In this document: piece after piece, positions 13,725-21,186 of the stretch
How positions within the stretch are numbered: position 1 is the first letter of the stretch
Layout: every line of letters begins with the position of its first letter
From: CBDFKJ01 sp965248805
GTDB taxonomy: Bacteria > Pseudomonadota > Alphaproteobacteria > UBA6615
Direction: 5' to 3'
Assembly: GCA_965248805.1 (NCBI GenBank)
Contig: CBDFKJ010000002.1
Location: 1-22,112 of the forward strand
DNA length: 22,112 bases
Notes under the pieces: generated by a model
Seen by the model: the letters and a program-made list of their open reading frames with translations, nothing else
Database searches by the model: none
What the model was told of the DNA's origin: nothing
Program-made: the position numbers and the translations under genes

Positions 13725-14012
13725 GTGGGGGGCGAGACCCGAGAGTGCGGGCGGCTTGACCTCCGCATCGACGACGAGCGGGGCACCGTCCTGGTGCTGG
13801 TCGAGAACATCAATCGGGAGGGCTCGCACTGGCTGACCCTCGCGGCCCCAGGCTCGCCCGCGACCCCGATAGGGTACATCCACCTGCGCCAGCTCAGCCG
13901 AAACTCACATGTCTTTGCAATAGATGAAGTACGTCCGGCCCATGGACCACTAATTGACGTACCGCCTGGGTCGTCAGCTCATCGAGTGCTTTCGCCGGAA
14001 GAGAGCGAATAG
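13722..14012 (+). CDS. Hypothetical early phage protein, 96 aa
   Basis: A 96-residue protein starting at ATG 13722, with GGAGG eight bases upstream in the repeated gene tail. It overlaps the Cro-like stop as TGATG and ends one base before the next start region, so it lies in an early operon. The sequence has a strand-rich pattern (RLDLRIDDERGTVLVLVENI, SHWLTLAAPGS, IGYIHLRQLSR) that suggests a small beta protein, with a Pro-rich acidic end. I do not recognise the family. The operon context suggests a host-takeover or regulatory role, but nothing shows which. Confidence 0.65.
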   Translation: MVGGETRECGRLDLRIDDERGTVLVLVENINREGSHWLTLAAPGSPATPIGYIHLRQLSRNSHVFAIDEVRPAHGPLIDVPPGSSAHRVLSPEESE

Positions 14013-14013
14013 C

Positions 14014-14355
14014 ATGAGCGAGACGCCCCTTCTCCCCGGCTGGAAGTTCGGACGATTCGATCCGATCCGCCAGAAGGGAACGCAAGTGATCGGGGTCGAT
14101 CCGCACAGTCACCATCGCTCGACCCTGGACATCGCCATGTCCGCCAGGGTTTGCGCGGTGAACAGCTGTATCGCCGAGCTGCGGGAGAACGGCGCCTGGA
14201 TCGAGTGCCGCCAGATCAGGAACCCGGCCAACCGGGCGCCGATTCGGATTTTCCAAGAGTTCTCCGACCGCTGGCCGGAAGGTTCGGAGTGGCCCTCGGA
14301 CATCCCGCGCCCGACGCCCACGGCGGCGCCCGGCGAGCACGAGGAGGCGGCGTGA
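14014..14355 (+). CDS. Winged-helix (HTH_39-like) protein, paralog A
   Basis: A 113-residue protein starting at ATG 14014. The middle carries a helix-turn-helix of the type STLDIAMSARVCAVNSCIAE then LRENGAWIECRQI, matching the phage HTH_39 pattern in which a helix pair is followed by a 'lRe.Ga.I' wing. The same region (14116-14229) is about 80 percent identical at DNA level, without gaps, to 15369-15482 in the later gene, so the two are paralogs. Its C-terminal tail matches the Cro-like protein's tail through the direct repeat. Targets are unknown; DNA binding is inferred from the fold. Confidence 0.7.
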   Translation: MSETPLLPGWKFGRFDPIRQKGTQVIGVDPHSHHRSTLDIAMSARVCAVNSCIAELRENGAWIECRQIRNPANRAPIRIFQEFSDRWPEGSEWPSDIPRPTPTAAPGEHEEAA

Positions 14356-14357
14356 TG
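14296..14357 (+). repeat. 62-bp direct repeat, copy 2
   Basis: This is the second copy of the gene-tail repeat, ending the winged-helix gene and again presenting GGAGG with TGATG. The ATG here opens only a 23-codon frame, because an oppositely oriented membrane protein gene follows at once. Confidence 0.93.
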
Positions 14358-14363
14358 CGTGGC

Positions 14364-14792
14364 TCACGCGTGAAGCGTGGTGATGGCCGAGTAGGCAACC
14401 AGACAGACCACGGCAGCCAGCAATGAGAGAATCATCAACGGCTTGCATCCTAGGAGCAGCCTGTTCGGGGGCGCGAGGACTGCTGGCATGGGCGTCTCGT
14501 CCTCGATGCTACGGGCTAGTTCTTCGCGAAAGCGACGCGCCAAGTTTCTTGCGCGATTCGTCGCCACATACGTTGCAGCAGCTCCGCTTGCTATCCCTAA
14601 TCCCAGACACGCCCACGTCGCCGCCAGAAAGTATCGGGCCAGGCCATCATCATCAGGGGGAACCTCAAGCCCAAGTCCCGCGAGAATCGCCAGGGCACCG
14701 GCCGCCAGGGTCAGAACATGCCGAAGCCAAACCGTCTCAGCCTGTTGGACGTCGTCAGTCAATTCAACAAGCTTCCGCAGGTTCTCGTACAC
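14364..14792 (-). CDS. Membrane protein, three predicted TM helices
   Basis: A 142-residue protein on the strand opposite to its neighbours. Hydrophobic helices lie at about residues 25-43 (LTLAAGALAILAGLGL), 53-76 (LAATWACLGLGIASGAAA) and 116-138 (LMILSLLAAVVCLVAYSAI). A basic amphipathic segment (NRARNLARRFREELARSIED) separates the second and third. GTG 14792 has an AGGGGA site about five bases upstream. It interrupts an otherwise plus-strand early operon, which suggests later acquisition as independently transcribed cargo; superinfection exclusion is one possible role. No family was recognised. Confidence 0.65.
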   Translation of the reverse strand: MYENLRKLVELTDDVQQAETVWLRHVLTLAAGALAILAGLGLEVPPDDDGLARYFLAATWACLGLGIASGAAATYVATNRARNLARRFREELARSIEDETPMPAVLAPPNRLLLGCKPLMILSLLAAVVCLVAYSAITTLHA

Positions 14793-14883
14793 ACCGTCCC
14801 CTCGTCGATGGCGTGGCAGCTTCGACGATAGGGACTGTCCGGCCCGGTGTCACTTCAGCACCGGGCCGGGCGAGGTCCGACTG

Positions 14884-15288
14884 ATGCCGATGCTTGGCAC
14901 CAGGCGCAGGTCCATGACCCCGGCCCGCCGGGCGCGGCTCTTCGACCTCCATGCCGGCATCTGCGGCTGGTGCCACGAGCAGATCGGGGACGGCGTGGTG
15001 TGGGAGATTGATCACGCCACTCCCTTGGCCTTGGGCGGCGCCGATGACGACGGCCCGAACGCCTATCCGATCCACCGCGCGTGTCACCGGCTGAAGACCT
15101 TCGGCCGGAAACAGGATCGGCGGGTCTACGGCGGCCTCGGCCGGATCGCGAAGGCGAAGCGGCTCCGGGCCACGCGGCTCGGGATCGAGACGCCGAAGCG
15201 GAGCCGGCCCTTCGCTTGGCCCCACCTCGTGCGGAAGTTGGATGGGACCGTGGTCGAGCGAGACGGCCGCGAGCGGAGGATGCGGTGA
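14884..15288 (+). CDS. HNH endonuclease
   Basis: A 134-residue nuclease. CGWCHEQI provides Cys27 and Cys30, and EIDHATPLALGGADDDGPNA plus IHRACHRLKT provides His44, Asn59, Cys67 and His68, the HNH active-site order with a zinc-stabilised frame. The C-terminal half is strongly basic and likely binds DNA. Phage HNH proteins of this size act at packaging or as homing-type nucleases. Terminase genes, its usual neighbours, are absent here. ATG 14884 is the start; ATG 14890 is two codons downstream. Its stop overlaps the next start by one base. Confidence 0.82.
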   Translation: MPMLGTRRRSMTPARRARLFDLHAGICGWCHEQIGDGVVWEIDHATPLALGGADDDGPNAYPIHRACHRLKTFGRKQDRRVYGGLGRIAKAKRLRATRLGIETPKRSRPFAWPHLVRKLDGTVVERDGRERRMR

Positions 15289-15548
15289 TGTCGACCTCGC
15301 ACGCCGCGCGCCTCGAGCGTTCGCCCCGCCTGCAGCGCGTGCATGCGCTGCTCGCGGATGGTGTCGAGCGCTCGACCCTCCACATCGCCACGTCCGCCGG
15401 CGTGTGCGCGGTCAACAGCTGTGTCCACGAGCTGCGGGAGAACGGCGCCCGGATCAAATGCCGTCAGATCGTGAATCCGGCCGACGGTTCGCGCATCTTC
15501 CTCTACCGCATGATCGCCCCCTGCCCGCAGGTGGAGGCGGCGGCATGA
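15288..15548 (+). CDS. Winged-helix (HTH_39-like) protein, paralog B
   Basis: An 86-residue protein starting at ATG 15288 inside the TGATG overlap with the HNH gene. Residues 26-70 (RSTLHIATSAGVCAVNSCVH, LRENGARIKCRQI) are the same winged-helix domain as in the gene at 14014, with a different N-terminus and C-terminus. The end is Ala-rich (QVEAAA) and carries GGAGG before a possible next start. Likely a phage DNA-binding regulator or recombination helper, by fold only. Confidence 0.72.
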   Translation: MSTSHAARLERSPRLQRVHALLADGVERSTLHIATSAGVCAVNSCVHELRENGARIKCRQIVNPADGSRIFLYRMIAPCPQVEAAA

Positions 15549-15802
15549 CCGAATCCCGCTCCAAACGGGTGCTGAACCCGCGTTCGGCCGGCCGGGCCGG
15601 GCGCGTGGGGAGCCCGTGCGGAGCCGCTGGCGCCGGCGCCCCACACTCCTCAAGCGGGCCTTTGGTCGCGCGGGGAGCGTGGGGGGGGGCGCCCCTTGAC
15701 CCGGCGAGGGACTGTGGCCGCGGAAAAGTCGTGGCCAGAGCGCCAGAAAGTCGTGGCCAAGCGGCCGCCGCCAGCCGTTCGCGGCAGCCGCTTGGAAAAT
15801 AG
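15545..15802 (+). CDS. Possible small ORF, low-complexity, uncertain
   Basis: An 85-residue frame with ATG 15545 overlapping the winged-helix stop (ATGA) and GGAGG seven bases upstream, so initiation signals are good. The product is Arg/Gly/Ala/Ser-rich without a recognisable domain and may be a chance frame in GC-rich DNA. A 13-base motif aaagtcgtggcca occurs twice in it, at 15725 and 15747. Nothing else is visible between 15549 and 15879. Confidence 0.3.
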   Translation: MTESRSKRVLNPRSAGRAGRVGSPCGAAGAGAPHSSSGPLVARGAWGGAPLDPARDCGRGKVVARAPESRGQAAAASRSRQPLGK

Positions 15803-15879
15803 CTGGCCCGATAAGCGCGGGAGAGGGGGTTAAGTGTGCCGGACGTGAAGCGCAAACAAGGGCCGTGGTTTAGCGCGCA

Positions 15880-16698
15880 TTACGATTGTCGCTGAGCCCG
15901 CTGTTCCAACGCCCGCCAGTACCGCCAGACCGAGGAATGGGTTGGCGCACGCCCCTTGCCGAAGCGCTCGCGCGCGGCGAGGGCAATGTGCTTCATTGGC
16001 ATCATACCCAGCCTCTCCCGTACGAACGCACCTACCTCCGGGTCACGATCGCACTTAAGCAGCGGACCTGATCGACGTCGCCTGTTGTTAAGCGCGCTAA
16101 ACTGACCCCCACGAATCGCACTAAAGCAATCAGTTAGCGCACCGATCGGCGGGGAACTGACGCGCTTAACAACACCGCGGTTGGCGTCCACCGAATGCGG
16201 CAGCCACGCCGGGAACAGTAGGACCGTGCCCTCGCTCACCCGCACGACCACCTGGTCCGTATTGTCGGCGGTGAGCTCGACGACGGGTGGCCGCAGAATC
16301 CCCGTCTGGCTGCGCGGATCGTGAAAATTGATGGTGTCCCCGCCACTCGGTACACGCACATAGTAGACGCCGCTCAGGAAGTTGTTGGGATGGCTGTGGA
16401 GCCTGTGTGCGGCGCCCGGCGCATTCACGTTGGCCCAGCAGCCGGTGATGTCGAACGGCACTTCGCCGATACGCAGATAATCGAGGACGTCCCTCACGGT
16501 CACGTCGATGCTTTCCATCAGTTCGTGAAACGCATCCAGCTTGTGCAAATCGTGCCCTGACTGCCATCCACGGCCTGCGGTGGGGTTGGCCGTTCCGCGT
16601 CGCAGCGCGGCGAGCTTGGCAACGATCGCCTCGTTGATGCGGCGGCAGGCGTGGGGCCTGATCTCGGCCCTCCACACGACGGTCGGGAAGAGCCGCAT
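15880..16698 (-). CDS. 2OG-Fe(II) oxygenase (TIGR02466-like) fused to a phage-type DNA-binding tail
   Basis: A 272-residue chimeric protein. Residues 1-172 or so are a TIGR02466/2OG-FeII_Oxy_5 oxygenase, starting MRLFPTVVW, with metal-ligand region HRLHSHPNNFLSGVYYV and later TVLLFPAWLPHSV. Family members usually end in 'RisisFN' just after that; here the frame enters the 92-bp repeat and then a helical segment, EVGAFVRERLGMMPMKHIAL through FGKGRAPTHSSVWRYWRALE, resembling small phage or plasmid HTH proteins. ATG 16698 is preferred to ATG 16779 because GGAGG precedes it by eight bases. The oxygenase core lacks only its final strand; whether the fusion works is unknown. Confidence 0.75.
   Translation of the reverse strand: MRLFPTVVWRAEIRPHACRRINEAIVAKLAALRRGTANPTAGRGWQSGHDLHKLDAFHELMESIDVTVRDVLDYLRIGEVPFDITGCWANVNAPGAAHRLHSHPNNFLSGVYYVRVPSGGDTINFHDPRSQTGILRPPVVELTADNTDQVVVRVSEGTVLLFPAWLPHSVDANRGVVKRVSSPPIGALTDCFSAIRGGQFSALNNRRRRSGPLLKCDRDPEVGAFVRERLGMMPMKHIALAARERFGKGRAPTHSSVWRYWRALEQRAQRQS
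16083..16174. mobile_element. 92-bp MITE-like repeat, copy A
   Basis: The element begins tgttgttaagcgcg and ends cgcgcttaacaaca, a perfect 14-bp terminal inverted repeat. Internal actgaccccc and ggggaactga motifs and the TG...CA termini recall IS21-type ends. No target duplication is evident. A second copy of equal length lies at 20359-20450. It sits inside the oxygenase frame and supplies about 30 codons. Confidence 0.75.
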
Positions 16699-17001
16699 CG
16701 CGCGGGCCTCCAGGATCGGGGACTGTTCCGTTCCCTCCACCGGCTGCCTCCGCCGCCGCTCCGCTTCAACCGAAGCCATGCCGCCGGCGCCAGGAACGCG
16801 CCCGACGGTGCTGTCACTTTATCAGTGTCGACCAAGTTTAGGGCGCTGATTGACAGCTGCGCCTTCTCTCGGCACCTCTCGATGGAGCGGTCGTGACCTG
16901 CTCGCGTTCAATCCGAGGGCGGTGACCCACGAGCCGAAGGGACTCGGGCCCGCGCTGTCCGCGGCGTTCGCAGCGGCGGTCGCTTGTGCTATCCCGGGAT
17001 C

Positions 17002-17556
17002 ATGGTGCGGATCAGACCAGCGTGCCTATCGGACGCCTGCGCGATCGTCGACATCCAGCTCGAGACGTGGCGTGACACCTACGCCGGGCTGATTCCCGAT
17101 CGGACGCTTCTGGGCCTGTCCCGCACGAGCCACATCGAGAACTGGCGCGGGATTCTGCGCGACACGCGGGGGCACAACATCACGCGCGTGGCCGAGGGAC
17201 CGGACGCTTGCGTCGTCGGCTTCGCCAATGCCGGCCGCGCCCGCCCGACGAACCTGCCCTATGATGGTGAGGTCTACACACTCTATGTACTGCCGGATCA
17301 CCAGGGTGCGGGCAACGGTCGGCGTCTGCTCGGCGCGCTGCTCTCGGCACTCTGGGCTGGCGGCTGTCGGAGCGCGTTGGTCTGGGTCTTGGCGGGGAAC
17401 CCGGCCCGCTTCTTCTACGAGGCCATGGGCGGCACCCTCATCGCGACGCGCGAGGAGCCGTTCCACGGCGTCGTCCTCAGCGAGTGTGCGTATGGCTGGC
17501 CCGACCTCGGCCGCCACGCCGAGATGCGCACGTGGGCCTCCGACAGCAGCGGCTAA
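17002..17556 (+). CDS. GNAT-family N-acetyltransferase
   Basis: A 184-residue acetyltransferase that should transfer an acetyl group from acetyl-CoA to an amine. Motif A, LYVLPDHQGAGNGRRLL, contains the Q-x-x-G-x-G pyrophosphate loop at residues 101-106. The N-terminus (MVRIRPACLSDACAIVDIQL, ETWRDTYAGLIPD) is typical of RimI/GNAT proteins. NPARFFYEAMGG near the C-terminus is the usual 'N..A..FYe..GF' block. ATG 17002 is the start; longer frames lack support. The substrate cannot be told. It lies outside the prophage and appears monocistronic. Confidence 0.85.
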   Translation: MVRIRPACLSDACAIVDIQLETWRDTYAGLIPDRTLLGLSRTSHIENWRGILRDTRGHNITRVAEGPDACVVGFANAGRARPTNLPYDGEVYTLYVLPDHQGAGNGRRLLGALLSALWAGGCRSALVWVLAGNPARFFYEAMGGTLIATREEPFHGVVLSECAYGWPDLGRHAEMRTWASDSSG

Positions 17557-18305
17557 GTGAGAACGGAATGTTGGCGACCCGATCCCGCTGCGCCGTGCGC
17601 CTGTCGAGCCGGTGGAGCGGCCCGAGCGGTGTTGGTGCGAAGGTGGTCAGCGCCCCGCCGCGCAGCGGCTTCCATCATTCGAATTGGACTGCCCGATGTG
17701 GCTGATCAACGATGTTGTGAAGAGGATTCTTTCCAGTTCGACTTCGTACTTGGTGGAACCGCCTTTCCGGCGCGTCGGAGGACATTCTGTCGTCCAATCA
17801 AAAGGTATGTAGGGGTGAAACCCTCCCGAATCACGGGAATTGGCCCAATGCCAGTCGGAAAGAGGCGGCTCGACGTCGTTCGGCGCGAGGGTTCGCCGCC
17901 GATCAGCTCGCTAGCTCATTGATGTCGTTTGACTACAGGGGGTCAATACTCCGCGCTCAATGTCAGCGGATGAAACTCTGATCGTCCATGACTCGAATCA
18001 ACCGCCGTCCGGGCCGATGCGCGAACCCGGCCGGCGACGAGCTGCCCTCCGAGACCACGGCTGCGCCCACCGATGGTTCGACACCTTCGCCCGGGAATTC
18101 AATGCCTTCAAAGCGCAACAGCCCCGTCGGCAGGCTCGGGGGAGGCGCATCGCCGACAGCCACAGCCGGCACGGCAATCCTGAGACAGGCAGTTCGTTGA
18201 CCGCCAGAGCGCGGCCGCATAGGGTTTGGGCTTGGTTCCTTCCACACTGCCCCGGCGCGGCACGATACGGCGTGGCCTGAGGGCCGCGGCCGGAAGGAGG
18301 TTGTC
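17557..18305. other. Gene-free stretch, no supported feature
   Basis: About 750 bases between GNAT and GST. Open frames exist on both strands (for example 17557-17922, 17960-18280, and 17963-18307 on the minus strand), but all are Arg/Pro-rich, lack ribosome sites and resemble no family. The stop-dense part near 17690-17960 looks like decayed DNA. No tRNA fold was found by eye. Confidence 0.5.
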
Positions 18306-18983
18306 ATGAAGCTCTACGAATGGGATTTTGCACCCAACTGTCGTCGGGTGCGGATGTTTCTTCTCGAGAAGGGGATCGACGTCCAGCGTGAGGAATGCAT
18401 CACCTCCGATATCATCCTAAAGAATGACTATCGCGACCATTACGCACACTACATGGTGCCCATGCTGGAGTTGGACGACGGCACCCAGATCGGCGAGGCT
18501 CTATCGATTTGGCACTATTTCGAGACGCTGCACCCGGAGCCGCCGCTGATGGGAGCCACGCCGGTCGAAAAGGCGATGATCAGCGCCTGGGAACGTCGTG
18601 CCTATGACGAAGGCATGGTCGGCCACGCAGAAATATTCCGCAATTCGCACCCGAATTTCGTGGATCGTGGCCTGCCCGGGCATCGCGAAGCGGTGCCGCA
18701 GATCCCGGACCTGATCGAGCGAGGCAAGTTGCGGGTCGAGCGCTTCCACAAAAAGTTCAACGACCAACTCGCCGACAACACGTTCATTGCAGGCGAGACC
18801 TTCTCCGTCGCCGACATCACAACTATTACCATCGTCGATTTCGGCCATGCGCTGGAGATGCAGATTCCGAAGAGCGCGCCGCACGTCCGACGCTGGTATG
18901 ATCAGGTGCAGGAACGCGAGAGCGTGCAGAAAAGCAGGCCGACCCACATGCCGGACGGCTCGCCGATGCCGGTGGCTGCCTGA
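18306..18983 (+). CDS. Glutathione S-transferase family protein
   Basis: A 225-residue protein with the two-domain GST layout. The thioredoxin-like N-terminal domain (1-80) includes MKLYEWDFAPNCRRVRMFLL and HYMVPMLELDDGTQIGEALS, where VPMLE and the Glu-Ala pair form the glutathione-binding site. The helical C-terminal domain carries the FIAGETFSVADITTI capping motif. A strong AAGGAGG lies six bases before ATG 18306. It probably conjugates or isomerises small electrophiles in the cytoplasm. The substrate is unknown. It is followed by a terminator-like hairpin, so it is likely a single-gene unit. Confidence 0.9.
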   Translation: MKLYEWDFAPNCRRVRMFLLEKGIDVQREECITSDIILKNDYRDHYAHYMVPMLELDDGTQIGEALSIWHYFETLHPEPPLMGATPVEKAMISAWERRAYDEGMVGHAEIFRNSHPNFVDRGLPGHREAVPQIPDLIERGKLRVERFHKKFNDQLADNTFIAGETFSVADITTITIVDFGHALEMQIPKSAPHVRRWYDQVQERESVQKSRPTHMPDGSPMPVAA

Positions 18984-19007
18984 CCTGATTCTGAACCAGC
19001 CTGATCG

Positions 19008-19040
19008 GGGACGGCGCGTTGGAAAGGAGTGCGCCGTCCC
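19008..19040 (+). terminator. Terminator-like hairpin after GST
   Basis: Arms gggacggcgc (19008-19017) and gcgccgtccc (19031-19040) form a perfect 10-bp stem with a 13-base loop, 25 bases after the GST stop. The following sequence has only a short T-run (ttt), so termination may be weak or assisted. Confidence 0.55.
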
Positions 19041-19198
19041 GCGCCAGTTTCTGCGGCCGTCAGCACGGCTGAGCTTCCGGTTGACGCCGGAATGAGCGCA
19101 ACAGTTTCGGCAGGGCCGGCTACGCCAGCGAGGAGCTATGGCGTCGAAGCCCGACGTATCTCGCTGGGGGATGAATTATGTAGACGCGAGGCCCGACG

Positions 19199-20329
19199 AT
19201 GACGAGCCGATTGAAGCAGGCGATTGAAGCCGACATCCTGTCCGGCCTTTATGACGGTGCCGCGACGATCGTTGCCGTCGGCGGCGAGATCGCGTTCAAC
19301 GAGACAATCGGATACGCTGATCGTGCCAACGAAACGCTGCTCCGCCATGACAGCGTCTTCCCGGTGTTCTCGATCTCGAAGGCCTTGACCGCAGTTGCAC
19401 TCTTGCAACGCATTGAGCGCGGCGAGGCAAGACTCGATACGCCGGTCTGCGAGGTGATTCCCGAGTTTGGCATCAAAGGGAAGGCGCGCGCCACGCTCGG
19501 TCAACTTCTTTGCCACACTGCGGGGGTGGCGCCCGGCTTTCCAGCTGTCCCTGCGGAGCAGCAAGGCAATCTTGAGGCGGTCGTTGCTGTCGTCTGCGCC
19601 ACACCTGCGGTTTCGGTGCCCGGAGAAGAGGCGAGTTATTCGCAGATCATGGCGCACGCGGTTGTGGCGGAGAGTGTGCGGAGATTGGACGGGAGCGGCC
19701 TTCGCTTTCGCGATATCGTGAAACGCGACATCCTCTCTCCACTCGGCATGTTGGACACGCGTCTCGGCATGTGTTCGGATCTTGCTGCCCGTGGCATTGT
19801 CCCCTGTTGTACGGATAGAAGCCCCGGCTTGTTCGATCCCGACGCCCTCGTCGCGGCGGCACAAGACATCATGAATCCTGCGCTCGATCACGAGATGCCG
19901 GCTGCCGGCTTCGTCTCGACGCTGAACGATATGTACGCTTTTTCGGAGGCGCTCCGGGGCGGGGGGAAGCGCGGCGAAGCGCGTGTGTTGTCCCCGGCCA
20001 TGGTGGCATTCGCGACCAAGGTTCACACCGGGACGATGATCAATACCCAATGGCATTTCGCGCGCGAGATGAAGGGCTGGCCTGCGTTCCCGGCAAATCT
20101 TGGATTGGGCTTCTTTATCCGCGGCGAGGGTATGATTCCGACGTATTTTGGACATCTGGCAAGCCCGGAAACATTCGGCGCCTTCGGCGCCGGTTCGACC
20201 AATATGTGGGTCGATCCGACGCGAGACATGATCATGGTCTGTCTCACGACCGGCATTCTCGAAGAGACAAACAGCGCCGCTCGTTTTCAGCGACTCTCGG
20301 ACATCGCAATAGCCGAGTATTATCGCTGA
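19199..20329 (+). CDS. Beta-lactamase-fold serine hydrolase (class C / esterase family)
   Basis: A 376-residue hydrolase of the serine beta-lactamase-like group. The catalytic SxxK is Ser58-Ile-Ser-Lys61 in VFSISKALTAVALL. Tyr147-Ser-Gln149 corresponds to the second (YxN) motif, with Gln in place of Asn. TLGQLLCHTAGVAPGF is the family's helix block, and the TFGAFGAGSTNMWVDPTRDM segment replaces the KTG strand. No signal peptide is seen, so a cytoplasmic esterase or amidase is more likely than a resistance enzyme. ATG 19199 has a weak GAGG upstream. A MITE copy lies 30 bases after the stop. Confidence 0.85.
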   Translation: MTSRLKQAIEADILSGLYDGAATIVAVGGEIAFNETIGYADRANETLLRHDSVFPVFSISKALTAVALLQRIERGEARLDTPVCEVIPEFGIKGKARATLGQLLCHTAGVAPGFPAVPAEQQGNLEAVVAVVCATPAVSVPGEEASYSQIMAHAVVAESVRRLDGSGLRFRDIVKRDILSPLGMLDTRLGMCSDLAARGIVPCCTDRSPGLFDPDALVAAAQDIMNPALDHEMPAAGFVSTLNDMYAFSEALRGGGKRGEARVLSPAMVAFATKVHTGTMINTQWHFAREMKGWPAFPANLGLGFFIRGEGMIPTYFGHLASPETFGAFGAGSTNMWVDPTRDMIMVCLTTGILEETNSAARFQRLSDIAIAEYYR

Positions 20330-20358
20330 TACACTCGAGTTAGTGCGAGGCAACTAGA

Positions 20359-20450
20359 TGTTGTTGAGCGCGCGATACTGACACCCACGAATCGCATTAA
20401 AACAACTAGATAGCGCGCCGATCGGCGGGGAACTGACGCGCTTAACAACG
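20359..20450. mobile_element. 92-bp MITE-like repeat, copy B
   Basis: Same length as copy A, with about 80 to 85 percent identity and no gaps. The termini are tgttgttgagcgcg and cgcgcttaacaacg. The last base and one inner base break the perfect inverted repeat seen in copy A. It abuts a truncated outer-membrane protein gene on its right side. Confidence 0.75.
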
Positions 20451-20713
20451 GCCTGATCGCCGGCGACTCGTTTCGCCGCGGTTCGACGAGAGGCGGATGG
20501 TCGATCGGCACTGGTTTCGAGCTGCCGCTGGCCGCGCGCTGGGCGCTCCGGTTCGACGGTTCGCATCTGGACTTCGGCAGCGAGTCCCATCGCGTGAACC
20601 TATCCGACAACAATTCATGTGAGCCCGGCGACGCCATGACACCCTGCCGCTATACCGTCAGGAACAGGCCGGGCGTGGTCCGCCTGGGGATCGTCTTTCG
20701 GTTCAGCGAATAG
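20450..20713 (+). pseudogene. Outer-membrane beta-barrel protein, C-terminal fragment
   Basis: An open frame from the MITE edge to TAG at 20711-20713 encodes about 87 residues with alternating strands: WSIGTGFELPLAARWALRFD, SHLDFGSES, and the terminal GVVRLGIVFRFSE. The aromatic-rich last strand is typical of outer-membrane barrels (OmpA/Lom-like). No start codon or upstream barrel precedes it; the MITE borders the break directly. The original family cannot be fixed from this fragment. Confidence 0.65.
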
Positions 20714-20931
20714 GGTATGTTGGCGCCGGCGGATGCGGCGCCGTGCACGGCGTGCAAATTTGCTCGAAAGCTCGAAATCGTATTCTGATGACAAACGCAG
20801 TCAGCGAGGGTCCCAGTATTGAAAAATACTGCATTCGGTTTGATTACTGATTCTGCGTTTCCGCTTTAGCGCTCTCCGAGGGAAAGTTATTTCGTGAATA
20901 ATAACAATGTGTTACTGGAATGATCGGCGAT
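20714..20931. other. AT-richer intergenic stretch
   Basis: About 218 bases, clearly richer in A+T than the surroundings, with tattgaaaaatactg and ttcgtgaataataac. It may hold promoter elements or be old transferred DNA. No gene is visible. Confidence 0.4.
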
Positions 20932-21186
20932 TCACTCCGGCGTTGTTCCGGAGAAGCCGAGGCCGATCTCCGGGACCGACGCAAACCGGCCGCCCCAGGC
21001 CGGGAAGCCGTAGCCGAACCTTGCCTCCAGCCGGCGGTTCCCCGGGCCGCCATGATCGCCTGACCCGGAGCCGGGCTGCGCCGCGAGATCCGCCAGCGTA
21101 CCGCGCGCCAGCAGCGCATCGACCCCGCCCGAGGCCGCACCGCCGACCGTCCGGGTCAGCGTCACCTCCAGCCCACCTCGCCGCCT
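20932..21186 (-). pseudogene. Beta-barrel domain fragment, both ends broken
   Basis: The frame reads GLEVTLTRTVGGAASGG, then DALLARGTLADLAAQPG, then NRRLEARFGYGFPAWGGRF and VPEIGLGFSG before a stop. This is the repeat-like ending of a family of large alphaproteobacterial autotransporter-like proteins ('LEaefGYGlp.fGGrf.gtPe.GlglS'). The expected 'yrlGWrl' end is missing, and a stop precedes GLEV, so only one module survives. It is oriented opposite to the other barrel fragment. Confidence 0.6.

Noticed and set aside
14355..14426. 23-codon frame after the second gene-tail repeat
   Set aside because: It has a good start signal but no recognisable sequence and runs antisense to the membrane protein gene's end.
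16810..16857. 7-bp inverted repeat gctgtca...tgacagc around 34 bases
   Set aside because: It is too short and lacks a second copy; not reported as an element.
17920..17985. Transposon-end-like motif near gactacagggggtcaat
   Set aside because: No inverted partner or target duplication was found nearby, so it may be chance.
19199..20329. Reading the serine hydrolase as an antibiotic-resistance beta-lactamase
   Set aside because: No export signal is seen, and the second and third active-site motifs differ from true class C enzymes. An esterase-type hydrolase is more likely.
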